A program made the translations under genes and the position numbers. The notes under the pieces were generated by a model. It searched no databases and was not told the DNA's origin. It saw only the letters and a program-made list of their open reading frames with translations. A DNA stretch of 64,000 nt from Sulfurisphaera tokodaii str. 7 (GTDB lineage: Archaea > Thermoproteota > Thermoprotei_A > Sulfolobales > Sulfolobaceae): NCBI RefSeq assembly GCF_000011205.1, contig NC_003106.2:1254001-1318000 (forward strand). The letters are read 5' to 3'. Shown one piece after another: positions 30,001 to 42,496 of this stretch (the stretch's first letter is position 1; every line of letters begins with the position of its first letter).

Positions 30001-33000
30001 ATGCTGAAGGTTTACTATACGTTTGGTTGTCCTAACTGTGGTGGTCCTATCGATGATGAACATTTACTAGCCGGAGTTCCATGTAGTAAATGTTTACCTG
30101 GAAGAGTAGAAAATTTAGATTACAGAGTAATCTATGATTTGTTAGTTAAAAATTCTACGTTGAAAGGTTATGCAGAATACTTTTATGATAATGAAACTTT
30201 TGAAGAAATAGTTAGGATATTTAAACGGGTAATAGGAAATGAGCCCTGGAATTTGCAAAAATATTGGATAAAAAGATTAGCCAAGAGCGAGAGTTTTTCA
30301 CTCTCAGCGCCTACTGGATTAGGGAAAACCACAACTCTTCTAGTATATTCATTATTCTTTAGTAATACGACTTTATACGTAGTTCCAACCAACTCTTTAA
30401 AAGATCAGATATGCGAACGATTAAGAAACATGGGGGCCAAGGTTAGCTGTAATGATGTTAAAGAAGAATACATAAATGTTGCAACCTTCAATAGAATATT
30501 AAGGCATTATGATAACTATGTCAGTCTACAACCAAAGTTAGTCATAGTTGATGATTCTGATATGATTCTAAAAAGTGGTAAAACGACAGAGGTAATGGCT
30601 AAAATACTAGGGATATCAGAGGAAATTTTCCAGTATGCTATCAGTTTAATAAGATTGAAAAGAATTCTTAAATTTAACGAAGATGATAAAGAGTTAAAAA
30701 ATAAAATAGTAGAACTAGAATATAAAATTGGTAGCTGGAAGCCTTTCGTTCAGTTTCTAGTAGCTAGTGCTACGTTAAGGCCAAAGGGTATAAAACAACA
30801 AGCCTTAAGAACATTAATAGGATTTGAACCCTCTACTATTCAGACTTATTTGAGAAACATAGCCGATTTATATTATCAAGGAGTAGATATAGAGGCAATT
30901 TTAGATAAAATTTCAGATAATGGTGGACTATTATTAGTTTCCAAAGAATATGGAAGAGAAAAAATGTTAGAATTAAAGGAAATCATAGAAAAACGAGGAT
31001 ATTCTACTGGTCTTGCTATATCTGGAAGAAAATTCCTCAATAAATTTACTGAAGGTAAAATTGATTACTTGATTGGTTCTGCCAGTTATTATGGAGTAGC
31101 AGTAAGAGGTCTTGATGAGCCTAAAAGGCTAAAATATGTAATCTTCTATGGCATACCTAAAATTAGGTTAAATTTAACCGATGCACTAAACAATCCATCA
31201 CTTATAGTAAAAATAGGAGAATTACTTAATATAGATGTAAAAGATATCAGAAGAAAGCTACTATTCCTAAGTCCACCAGAATTTCAAATATTGAGGTATA
31301 GTTTAATGAAAGATGAAGAGCTCAGCGGAAAACTAAAAGATATTAAAGTTAATCTAATAAATATTAAAGAAAAAATATGGGATGTTTTAAAGAGTGATAA
31401 TATTAAAAAACTGAAAGCAGATACATTTTTAGTAACTGAAAATAATGGTAAATACTACGTATATATACCCGATACTGTCACCTATATTCAGGCTTCTGGT
31501 AGAAGTAGTAGAATAATTAGTAACGGTTTAACATTTGGTATTAGTATAGTTCTAGTGGATAATATTGATTTGTTAGATATTCTTTCACAAAAACTAAAGA
31601 AAATTATACCAAATTTTATGTTTAAAAATATAAATGAAGTAGATATAAGAGAATTAAAATCCTTGGCTGTCTCAAGTAGAGAAGTATCTACGTCCCAGAA
31701 AAAGAAAATAAATATTAAGACTATATTGCTAATAGTAGAATCTCCTACGAAAGCTAAGACTATAGCAAGACTATTTGGAAGACCTAGTAGAAGAGAAGTT
31801 CATGGCATACCTGTCTATGAAACTATAATTTTAGTTAACGACGAGATTTTAATAACCAATATTATAGCTACTAAAGGCCATATAACCGACTTAACTACAG
31901 AAAATATAGGTTACTATGGCGTTGAAGTCGGTAATAATGAATTTAACGCGTACTATTCGCCAATTTATAAATGCTATAATTGTGGAAAAACGTTTACAAT
32001 CAAGTCTAACACATGTCCTTACTGCGGGTCTGTATTTATCTCATCATCAGAGAAAGTTGTTTCAGCATTAAGAAAGTTAAGCACAGAAGTAGATGAAATA
32101 TACATAGCATCTGACCCAGATCAAGAAGGAGAAAAGATTGCATATGATGTAGCTATGTTAATTAGTCCCTATAATAAGAATATTTATAGAATTAAATATC
32201 ATGAAATTACTAGAAATGGAATTTTAAATGCTATATTAAATAAAGGAAAAATTAATATGAATCTAGTAAAATCACAAATAGTAAGAAGAATAGAAGATAG
32301 ATGGATCGGTTTTGAGCTGAGCTTGGCATTAAAATCTATGTTTTATGAAAGGAATCATGGTTCAGGTAGAGTGCAAGGGCCTGTGTTAAGTTGGATTGTA
32401 GAGAGAACAAAAGAGTATAAGAAGAATTATGGTTGGATTCTTTATATAAAGTTAGGAGATTACGCTATAAAGAAATTCTTTAGGATCAAAGAGGAAGCAA
32501 ATAAATTCATAGAAAAATTAAATATTAAAATCAATTTAATATCTGAAAGAAAGGAAATACAAAATCCTTTGCCACCATTCACTACAGATTCGTTATTGAT
32601 GGATGCATATGATAAACTAGGGATTGGTTCCCAAATAGTAATGAAAATTGCACAAGACCTATTTGAATCTGGTTTAATAACCTATCATAGGACTGATAGT
32701 ACTCATGTATCTGCATTAGGTATATCAATTGCGAAAGAATATCTTGAATCTAAAAACTTAAATGATAGCTTTAGTGGTAGATCATGGGGAAATGAAGGCA
32801 CACATGAAGCGATTAGACCAACATCTTCAATGGATACAGAGAGTCTTATTAAAGATATTGAGGATAATCCTAATAAATATTTCATAAAGTTCACTAAATA
32901 TCATTTAAGAATATATGATTTAATATTTAGAAGATTTATAGCAAGTCAAATGAAGCCAGCCGAGGTTACTTATAGCAAATTTGAAATATTTATAAATGGT

Positions 33001-33471
33001 GAAAAACTTGAGGTAGAGTTACCTACAAAAATAAGTGGTGGATTTTCTATAATTTATCCTTTAAAAACTTATGTAGTAAGTGAGAAATATTCCACATATT
33101 TGACTAAAGGATCTATAATACCATTATTTACATATGCTGAGATAATAAAGAATATGAAAGAAAAAGAAATAGGAAGACCTAGCACTTACGCTAAGACTAT
33201 TTCTGCACTTATAAGGCATGGATATGTAGTAGAAAGCAAAAGAAAGGCATTGCTTATAGCTACTAACAAAGGCATAAAGGCTTATGAATTTTTATCTTCA
33301 TGTTGTAGTGACTTAATTAGTGAAAATAGGACAAAATTGTTATTACAGAAAATAGATAAAATAGCAAATGGTGATGTAAATGTCGACTATGTACTAGAAG
33401 ATTTACACAAGGAGATTACACAAATATCTGGAAAATTAGTAAACTCTCTTAAGCTTGATACTAATGTATGA
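30001..33471 (+). CDS. rgy: reverse gyrase
   Basis: A helicase-topoisomerase fusion that introduces positive supercoils, the hallmark of hyperthermophiles. N-terminal zinc finger CPNCGG ... CSKC (C10, C13, C28, C31), helicase-like part with [12 protein letters not shown] (near 100) and [10 protein letters not shown] (DDxD, near 182), topoisomerase IA half from [17 protein letters not shown] (near 578) with a second zinc finger CYNCGKT ... CPYCG (near 660-676) and catalytic Tyr in [16 protein letters not shown] (near 895). 1156 residues is nearer to the shorter of the two Sulfolobales reverse gyrases. The stop overlaps alba2 (convergent) by 36 bases. Confidence 0.97.
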
Positions 33472-33708
33472 TATTCTTCTTCTGTCTTTTACTTCGCTTC
33501 CTATATCAGCTTTTTCTAAAATTATACCATCTCCAAGTCTATCTTTAAGTTGATTATAGACTTCAACGGCTTTATATATACTATTTCCAACACCCTTAAG
33601 TTCTACTTCATCATATCCTTGATTAAACATAACTATTACATCTAAAACATAATCTTCTACCCTTTTTGTTCTACTTATTAAAATTTCATTTGGCTTTTTC
33701 ACAGTCAT
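33436..33708 (-). CDS. alba2: chromatin protein Alba paralogue (Alba2)
   Basis: 90 residues, the more divergent Alba paralogue that forms heterodimers with Alba1 in Sulfolobales. Pattern: [48 protein letters not shown], then [25 protein letters not shown]. The tandem Lys of Alba1 is replaced here by TKR. Its 3' end overlaps that of reverse gyrase by 36 bases. A candidate C/D guide RNA lies between it and lhr on the same strand. Confidence 0.93.
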
Positions 33709-33751
33709 TTTATATCGTTAGTGGATTATAAAGGAAGAAAAATAAATCTGT

Positions 33752-33806
33752 CTATCAGTAACACGGGCCTTTATCACCGATCATATTTAAGGGCTTCATC
33801 ATCCAA
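33752..33806 (-). ncRNA. candidate box C/D guide RNA between lhr and alba2
   Basis: On the minus strand: box C ATGATGA (33802-33796), an 11-nt guide AGCCCTTAAAT, D'-like ATGA (33784-33781), 3-nt spacer, C' GTGATAA (33777-33771), 12-nt guide AGGCCCGTGTTA, box D CTGA (33758-33755). This is the standard archaeal geometry (about 50 nt, 11-12-nt guides, 3-nt D'-C' spacer). The first TGA of box C is also the lhr stop codon. Targets not identified. Confidence 0.7.
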
Positions 33807-36588
33807 ATTTCTTATTCTGAATATAACTAACAGCATTCAGTACTAAAAATCCGACAGTAGTCTTGCTTACGTAATAATATTTAGGAGATATTGAGAATAT
33901 TAATGCGTCATTTGGATCTTTAAGTCTAAGTTCTAGAATTTCATTAAAAGGAATTTTTCTGAGGAAATAATTTGGATTTTCCACTAAATCTTTAACTCTG
34001 AAAACTATTTCTGTTGTTCCTTCGGATTGTAATGGTCTCATTACTGCAATGTATGTTTCATCAAGATTTATTGGACTAAAGGAATTATAATAATCTCCTG
34101 AGTCTACTATATCTTTTATATCTTCAGCTAAGCACCATCTTGTTTCTCCACTATCAATATCTATGAATGATAACGTCCTATATTTAGAGCAAGGTTTTCT
34201 CATTTTCTTTAGTTTCAACTCTAATGTTTTTTTCGAAACTCCAACTAGTTCAGCCAACTCTTCTAATGTGTAAGCTCCTCCTTTTAATGCTTGGTAGATT
34301 TTTAACTGTAAATCGGAAATCCAAGGTCTTATTGGAGTATGAGTTAAAACGGCTTTTCCTAATGGTGTTAATCCTTCTATGGCAATTAGTCTAACTTTTC
34401 CTTCTTTTATTTTACTAATATAGTTAAGCGTTCCCTTTATACTAAAGTATCTAGATACTGTCTGTTTGAGAGCTTCTCTTATAATAATTTTATCCTCTTT
34501 TGGAATAAGTTTTCCTAATTTGCCGAAACTATATTGAATTTCTTTAGCTATTGCAAAGAATAATGGAGATCTTAATATTGATTTAATTATTAATTTTTTA
34601 ATATCTTTATAATCCAATGCCAATATCTCTTTAAATAAATCCTCTCTAATACCTCTTATTGAAAAACCATAAATTGATGCTCTCGCAGATACATTCAGAT
34701 TATATTTCTTTGTAGCTAAATATAATAGCATATGCGATATTGTATTAGCTATTTTTTCTGAAATAATCGTAGAATATATTATTTCATCGTCATCTTTTTC
34801 TACATAGATAATTTTTTGTGAAGGTAGCGGTAAATTATGGACTTTATAATAATTAATAAATTTCTCTATTGATAACTTAGCCTCTTTATCTAATAATTCC
34901 TTTTCTTTATCAAGGTCTTTAATAACATCAGCTAACTCAGAAGTTAGTAGATTAGACTTAGATATGTTTTCTCCTTTCCAAATAGGTATTTCTCCTTCTC
35001 CATTATTTACAGGAACTACATTAATTAAATGCTTATTAAAATCTATATTTACTATTTTCCATATTTTTCCACTTATTCTAATAATATCGTTATTTCTTAA
35101 GTGTCTGTAAACATATATAGCATCTATTTCACCTACTGGCGTATTTTCAAAACGGATAGAGAAAGTATCATCAGTATTTATAAATGAGAAGAACTCTGAA
35201 AATTCTTTAGCCCAACTCATCTTATTATCTTTTTCAAATCGCCATATTTTGAAGAATGCTTTGCCTAATTTAATACTATTATTTTCTATTTTAATCACTT
35301 CTCTTTTGGCTAAATACCTAATTAATTCATCAAATTTTTGCCTAGAAAGATTCCTATAATAATAAGATGATGTTATAATTTCATATACTTGATCTACATT
35401 TATTTCATTATACTGTAACGCTAAGCCAATTATTTCTCTTGATGCAACATCGAGATACGGGAATATATAGGGGCTTTCAATTTTCCCATTTTTAGCCAGT
35501 TTGTAAAGTGCTAAACTTTCTAATATGTCAAAGTCGTATAAGCATAATATTTCTCCTCGAGAAACACTATTTACTGCATGCCCACTTCTACCTAATCTTT
35601 GTAAGAATGAAGCTACTGAGGGTGGAGGTCTGTATAAGAACACCTTTTTAATATCTCCTACGTGTATACCAAGTTCAAGAGTCCTAGTACATATAACGAG
35701 ATTAGCTTTTCCTTCCCTTAAACTTGTTTCTACTTTTATTTTCTCTTCTTTTGATATAGAAGAGTGATGAACATAAATATCATTTGCATTCATTTTTTCA
35801 AGTTCTTCATACAGTCTTTCCGTAGTGAACCTTGAATTTGTAAATAATAAACTAGGTCTTTCAATTTTTGATAAAATAGTTTTTGCAGCGGATTCCCATA
35901 TATCTTTTTCAGATGGAATTTTAGATATTTTTACATCAAAAGACTTTGAAGAACTTACTCTTATTATGTGATGCCTTCTTTGAGAGGATCCAAATATAAG
36001 TTTGGCAACTATCTCTTCATTATTTATAGTAGCAGATAATCCAATTCTCTGGAAATCATATCCAATAAAATTCTTTAGTCTTTCAAGAAGTAAAGATAGT
36101 TGAGCTCCTCTCTTAGAATTTATTAACTCATGAACTTCATCTATTATAACCCATCGTAAATTTTTATAATATTCCCTAAATTTAGTCGCCCAATCTAAAT
36201 CAATTTCTAGTCCTTCTGGTGTTGTAACTAAAATATGAGGAGCTTTTCTTAATCTGTAACTTTTTTCCTTTTGTGGAACCTCTCCGTGTTTTCTGCTGAC
36301 AATAAACCCAAGTTTGTTTGCCCACCATTCTATTCTTAACGTTATATCATTAATTAGAGCTTTTAATGGTGTTATATATAGTACGGCAACTGGTTTTATG
36401 TTTTCATGAAGCATTAAATTAAATATCGGTAAAAGTGCTGCTTCTGTTTTGCCATAACCAGTGGGTGCAATAACCAATGTGTTATATCCTTCCAAAATTG
36501 GAGATAATGTTTGCTTTTGTACCGGTGTTAGCTCGTCCCATCCTTTTTCTTTTATAAGGGTCAGCAACTTAGCGTGCAAATTATTCAC
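33799..36588 (-). CDS. lhr: Lhr-type large SF2 helicase (aLhr2-like)
   Basis: 929 residues. Superfamily 2 helicase core with APTGYGKTEAALLPIF (motif I, near residue 42), TPLKALINDI (Ia), VIIDEVHELI (DEVH, near 147), LSATINNEEI (III), TRTLELGIHVGD (V) and FLQRLGRSGHAVN (VI). A winged helix and an Lhr-specific C-terminal half follow. The family unwinds DNA and RNA:DNA hybrids in repair, and aLhr2 of Thermococcales and Sulfolobales is implicated in RNA metabolism too. The protein is shorter than the 1400-residue bacterial Lhr, as is usual in archaea. Stop TGA lies inside the box C of a candidate C/D RNA. Confidence 0.9.
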   Translation of the reverse strand: MNNLHAKLLTLIKEKGWDELTPVQKQTLSPILEGYNTLVIAPTGYGKTEAALLPIFNLMLHENIKPVAVLYITPLKALINDITLRIEWWANKLGFIVSRKHGEVPQKEKSYRLRKAPHILVTTPEGLEIDLDWATKFREYYKNLRWVIIDEVHELINSKRGAQLSLLLERLKNFIGYDFQRIGLSATINNEEIVAKLIFGSSQRRHHIIRVSSSKSFDVKISKIPSEKDIWESAAKTILSKIERPSLLFTNSRFTTERLYEELEKMNANDIYVHHSSISKEEKIKVETSLREGKANLVICTRTLELGIHVGDIKKVFLYRPPPSVASFLQRLGRSGHAVNSVSRGEILCLYDFDILESLALYKLAKNGKIESPYIFPYLDVASREIIGLALQYNEINVDQVYEIITSSYYYRNLSRQKFDELIRYLAKREVIKIENNSIKLGKAFFKIWRFEKDNKMSWAKEFSEFFSFINTDDTFSIRFENTPVGEIDAIYVYRHLRNNDIIRISGKIWKIVNIDFNKHLINVVPVNNGEGEIPIWKGENISKSNLLTSELADVIKDLDKEKELLDKEAKLSIEKFINYYKVHNLPLPSQKIIYVEKDDDEIIYSTIISEKIANTISHMLLYLATKKYNLNVSARASIYGFSIRGIREDLFKEILALDYKDIKKLIIKSILRSPLFFAIAKEIQYSFGKLGKLIPKEDKIIIREALKQTVSRYFSIKGTLNYISKIKEGKVRLIAIEGLTPLGKAVLTHTPIRPWISDLQLKIYQALKGGAYTLEELAELVGVSKKTLELKLKKMRKPCSKYRTLSFIDIDSGETRWCLAEDIKDIVDSGDYYNSFSPINLDETYIAVMRPLQSEGTTEIVFRVKDLVENPNYFLRKIPFNEILELRLKDPNDALIFSISPKYYYVSKTTVGFLVLNAVSYIQNKKFG

Positions 36589-36660
36589 TAACTATCACCG
36601 CAATCACTAAATGCACATTATACCGCTATTTTTAAAAATTTAAACTCTACGATTCAAAAC

Positions 36661-36900
36661 ATGATTGAAAAATACGTTTGTATAGTTTGCGGTAGAATGT
36701 TTCCCCAAGGACAAGGAGTCAAAATAACAATAAAAGGTACTGATTATTATTTTCACAGTAAGGCTTGTGCATATAAGTTCTTACGTGAAGTTGTTCTCTC
36801 AGCAGATCCAGATTGTATATCTGGAGTAGCTAAAGACGTTAGAAGAAAATACGATGATATATTAGAAAAGAAGAGAGAAGCTTCTAAAAAAGTAATATAA
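36661..36900 (+). CDS. small zinc-binding protein (TRASH-like)
   Basis: 79 residues. Cys/His pattern CIVCGRMF ... YFHSKACAYKFL fits a TRASH/L24e-type treble-clef zinc knuckle (C-x2-C, H, C). The C-terminal half is a charged helix (KDVRRKYDDILEKKREASKKV). Similar small archaeal proteins are thought to bind metal or nucleic acid; the role is unknown. It faces away from lhr and is followed by a candidate C/D guide RNA on the other strand. Confidence 0.75.
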   Translation: MIEKYVCIVCGRMFPQGQGVKITIKGTDYYFHSKACAYKFLREVVLSADPDCISGVAKDVRRKYDDILEKKREASKKVI

Positions 36901-36956
36901 TCAGAGCTCAGCCAGTGAACATCATTTCTCAGCGTCCGCTATTGTCATCATCAAAA
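36901..36956 (-). ncRNA. box C/D guide RNA upstream of rtcB
   Basis: On the minus strand: box C ATGATGA (36951-36945), 12-nt guide CAATAGCGGACG, D' CTGA (36932-36929), 3-nt spacer GAA, C' ATGATGT (36925-36919), TCACTGG, then CTGA (36911-36908) with a further CTGA at 36904-36901 that would give a 14-nt second guide. All boxes fit the archaeal consensus, making this the best of the three candidates. The gene lies wholly between two plus-strand genes. Predicted target of the first guide: an RNA containing CGTCCGCTATTG, 2'-O-methylated at its fifth base. Confidence 0.75.
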
Positions 36957-36994
36957 CAGATTTATTAACAAATTACTATATATTTTCATTTGGA

Positions 36995-39378
<2,384 letters not shown>

Positions 39379-39408
39379 GCGAATAAAATATTTGTATTGT
39401 GATGATTT

Positions 39409-41007
39409 ATGTCATCTGAGAAGTTTACTAGTATTTCTCCTGCTGAATTCTTTAAAAGGAATCCAGAGTTGGCTGGTTTTAGTAATCCTGCAAGAGCCTT
39501 ATATCAAACAGTCAGAGAATTAGTAGAAAATGCATTAGACGCAACTGACGTCCATAATATTTTACCTTCAATTAAGATAATAATCGAGTTAGTAGATCCT
39601 CAGAAGCAAATATACAAAGTTAATGTAGAAGATAATGGAATTGGTATCCCTCCTCATATAGTTCCTAATGCTTTTGGTAAAGTTCTTTATAGCTCTAAAT
39701 ACGTTTTAAGGCAAACAAGAGGTATGTATGGGCTCGGAGTTAAAGCAGCAGTTCTATATAGTCAAATGTATCAAGAAAGGCCAGTAGAAGTAGTCACTTC
39801 CCCTATAAATTCTAAAAGAATTTATTTCTTTAAATTAAAAATTGACGTAGTTAAAAATGAGCCTATAATTTTACAAAAGACTTCGGTAGTTAATGAGAAG
39901 AATTGGCATGGTACTTCCGTTACACTTTATTTATATGCTGACTGGCAAAGAGCAAAACAAAAGATTTATGAATATGTAAAGAAAACGTACATTATTTCAC
40001 CTTATGCTGAATTCTTTTTCAAAGATCCAGATAATAATGTAATTTACTATAAGAGATTAACAGATAAGATACCAGAACCTCCTAAAGAAGTTAAGCCTCA
40101 CCCTTACGGTGTGGATATTGAACTAATAAAATTCATGATTGTTAAGAAAGATAAACCAGTCCCAGTTAGAGATTTTCTGATTAACGAGTTTCAAAGCATA
40201 GGTGATGTTACAGCGGATAAAATATTAGAGATGGCTAAGCTTCCCAAAGATAAGAAGACAACTGAATTAACTGACGAAGAAATTTCCAGATTAGTTGAGG
40301 TAATGAAGAAGTTTGATGATTTTAGACCCCCTTCAGCAGAAGCCCTTTCAGTTATAGGAGAGGATTTAATTAAATTAGGATTGAAAAGTATATTTAACCC
40401 AGAATTTGCAGAAGCTATTACAAGAAAACCTAAAGCGTATCAAGGACATCCTTTCATAGTAGAGGCTGGTATAGCTTATGGTGGGGCAATACAGCCATCT
40501 CCAGAGCCAATAGTATTAAGATACGCTAATAAAATACCATTAATTTATGATGAAAAATCAGATGTTATTTGGAAAGTTGTTACAGAAGAAATGGACTGGA
40601 AAAGATATGGAATAGAGGAAGAACAACCTCCGCTAGTAGTTATGGTACATTTGTGCAGTACAAAAGTTCCTTATAGGAGCGCTGGTAAAGAAAGTATTGC
40701 TGATGTTGAAGAAATAGAGAAAGAAATAAAACTTGCCCTAATGGATGTAGCTAGAAAATTAAAGAAATACATAACAGAGAAAAGGAAAGAAGAAGAGGCA
40801 AAAAAACGTCTTATTACTTACCTAAAATATATCCCAGAAGTTAGTAGAGGGCTAGCTCTATTCTTAGTAGGAGGAGATAAACAGAAAATAGGAGATGCAT
40901 ATTCAGATTTGAGAGAAAAACTACTTAAAATAGCGTTGAATAAACTTGAGGTAAACGATAAAAAATTAGAGGAGGAAATACGTAATTATAAAGTAGAGGA
41001 GTTATGA
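39409..41007 (+). CDS. top6B: DNA topoisomerase VI subunit B
   Basis: ATPase subunit of the type IIB topoisomerase that relaxes and decatenates DNA. GHKL motifs: RELVENALDATD, VEDNGIGIPP and RGMYGLGVKAAVLYSQ. An H2TH-like region (NEFQSIGDVTADKILEMA) and the transducer domain ending in a long helix follow. 532 residues. GTGATG just before the ATG is a good ribosome binding site. The stop overlaps top6A by 4 bases. Confidence 0.96.
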   Translation: MSSEKFTSISPAEFFKRNPELAGFSNPARALYQTVRELVENALDATDVHNILPSIKIIIELVDPQKQIYKVNVEDNGIGIPPHIVPNAFGKVLYSSKYVLRQTRGMYGLGVKAAVLYSQMYQERPVEVVTSPINSKRIYFFKLKIDVVKNEPIILQKTSVVNEKNWHGTSVTLYLYADWQRAKQKIYEYVKKTYIISPYAEFFFKDPDNNVIYYKRLTDKIPEPPKEVKPHPYGVDIELIKFMIVKKDKPVPVRDFLINEFQSIGDVTADKILEMAKLPKDKKTTELTDEEISRLVEVMKKFDDFRPPSAEALSVIGEDLIKLGLKSIFNPEFAEAITRKPKAYQGHPFIVEAGIAYGGAIQPSPEPIVLRYANKIPLIYDEKSDVIWKVVTEEMDWKRYGIEEEQPPLVVMVHLCSTKVPYRSAGKESIADVEEIEKEIKLALMDVARKLKKYITEKRKEEEAKKRLITYLKYIPEVSRGLALFLVGGDKQKIGDAYSDLREKLLKIALNKLEVNDKKLEEEIRNYKVEEL

Positions 41008-42167
41008 GTAGTGAATTAACTTCTAAGGTGGATAAAGAAGCTAGGAAGAAGGCAGCTGACACTCTTAGGCAAGTTTTTGTAAAATTAATTGAGCAAATAA
41101 ATAACTCTGAACCTCCAACTATGGAAATTCCAAAGAGAACTCTTGGCAATACTATTTATGATGAAAAGAGAAAGCTACTTCTTTTAGGCGAAGAGAAATT
41201 AAAGAGAAGTTTCTTCGATCTTAATGAGTCTAAAAGATTTATGCAAACAGTACTTATGGCTAGTATAATATACGATGCACTTATTAACGATGAATACCCA
41301 ACAATACGTGATCTATATTATAGAGGTAAACATTCTATTATATTAAAGGATCCTAGAGGTAAAACTTATGAAGAAAATACATGGGACGAGCAAAAGGAGT
41401 CAGATAGTGTAATAATGGATATTGAGGTATTTACGTCTTTGCTTAGGGAAGATATGCTTATTCTAAGTAAGGAGAAAGGTAAAGTTGTCGGTGATATGAG
41501 AATCAGAAGTGGAAACGACATAATTGATTTAAGCAAAATGGGTCATGGTGCATATTCTATTGAGCCAACCCCAGATTTAATAGATTTTGTAGATATTAAT
41601 GCTGAATTTGTATTAGTAGTTGAGAAAGATGCTGTATTTCAACAGCTTCATAGGGCAGGATTCTGGAAACAATATAAAGCCATTTTAGTTACAAGTGCAG
41701 GACAGCCAGATAGAGCGACAAGAAGATTCGTAAGAAGACTGAATGAAGAACTAAAATTACCGGTTTATATTTTAACCGATGCAGATCCATACGGATGGTA
41801 TATTTATAGTGTTTTTAGAATAGGATCTATTTCGTTATCATACGAAAGTGAAAGACTTGCTACTCCTAATGCGAAGTTCCTTGGAGTCTCAATGACTGAT
41901 ATTTTTGGCGATAGTAATAAGAAACCGTATCTATCAGAGCAAGAAAGAAGAAACTATATTATAAAAGCCAAAGATGCTGATATAAAAAGAGCTACTGAAA
42001 TAAAGAACTATCAATGGTTTAAGACTAAGGCATGGCAACATGAAATAGAGATCTTTCTTAATAAAAAGTCTAAGTTAGAAATAGAAGCTATGGCGAGTAA
42101 GGGATTAAAATTCTTAGCGTTTCAATACATTCCAGAGAAAATTAAATCAAAAGATTATATTGAGTGA
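41004..42167 (+). CDS. top6A: DNA topoisomerase VI subunit A (Spo11-like)
   Basis: Cleaving subunit of topoisomerase VI. The catalytic Tyr is in PTIRDLYYRGKH (near residue 105). The Toprim fold follows with LVVEKDAVFQQL and LTDADPYGWYIYS (the DxD pair). 387 residues is normal. It directly follows top6B. Its end abuts a small zinc-ribbon gene and a candidate C/D RNA on the other strand. Confidence 0.96.
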   Translation: MSSELTSKVDKEARKKAADTLRQVFVKLIEQINNSEPPTMEIPKRTLGNTIYDEKRKLLLLGEEKLKRSFFDLNESKRFMQTVLMASIIYDALINDEYPTIRDLYYRGKHSIILKDPRGKTYEENTWDEQKESDSVIMDIEVFTSLLREDMLILSKEKGKVVGDMRIRSGNDIIDLSKMGHGAYSIEPTPDLIDFVDINAEFVLVVEKDAVFQQLHRAGFWKQYKAILVTSAGQPDRATRRFVRRLNEELKLPVYILTDADPYGWYIYSVFRIGSISLSYESERLATPNAKFLGVSMTDIFGDSNKKPYLSEQERRNYIIKAKDADIKRATEIKNYQWFKTKAWQHEIEIFLNKKSKLEIEAMASKGLKFLAFQYIPEKIKSKDYIE

Positions 42168-42222
42168 TCCGCCGAGACAGGTTATTTCATCATTCAAAAA
42201 TTGGGGTCTCTTCATCATTCAT
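42168..42222 (-). ncRNA. possible box C/D guide RNA after the 48-aa zinc-ribbon gene
   Basis: On the minus strand: box C ATGATGA (42218-42212), whose first TGA is the stop codon of the zinc-ribbon gene; 18 bases (AGAGACCCCAATTTTTGA) to a perfect C' ATGATGA (42193-42187); then AATAACCTGTCTCGG followed by a poor D-like CGGA (42171-42168). The C-C' spacing equals that of the lhr-alba2 candidate. No CTGA box D is present, which weakens the call. Confidence 0.4.
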
Positions 42223-42361
42223 AGTATCCTAGGATATCATTAAAAGTATTTCTTTTGCATACTCTACAGTATTGATATATTGCTGGCTGCTTACTTATAT
42301 CAAAGCTTATATTGATAGTCCATTCTGTCCCGCAATTTCTGCATTTAAGTTTCCATGGCAT
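42215..42361 (-). CDS. 48-residue zinc-ribbon protein
   Basis: Found by reading the minus strand from ATG at 42361 to TGA (followed by a second TGA). The protein starts MPWKLKCRNCGTEW and has two CxxC pairs (CRNC and CRVC) 21 residues apart, the pattern of a zinc ribbon. The middle is NISFDISKQPAIYQY and the end is NDILGYYE. No family recognised; small zinc-ribbon proteins of this size often bind RNA or the ribosome in archaea. Convergent with top6A and divergent from aIF5A. Confidence 0.7.
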   Translation of the reverse strand: MPWKLKCRNCGTEWTINISFDISKQPAIYQYCRVCKRNTFNDILGYYE

Positions 42362-42496
42362 AATGCTTTTTATATTTCTGAAGTTAAATAAGATTTGCTG
42401 TGAAGAGGCTAGATATACTGAATTTGTGATGAAGGGCCAAAGCTCGGAGCAAAGAGTTTATAGCTTTGCCTTAATTAGGTTATTTTGGGAATATAA

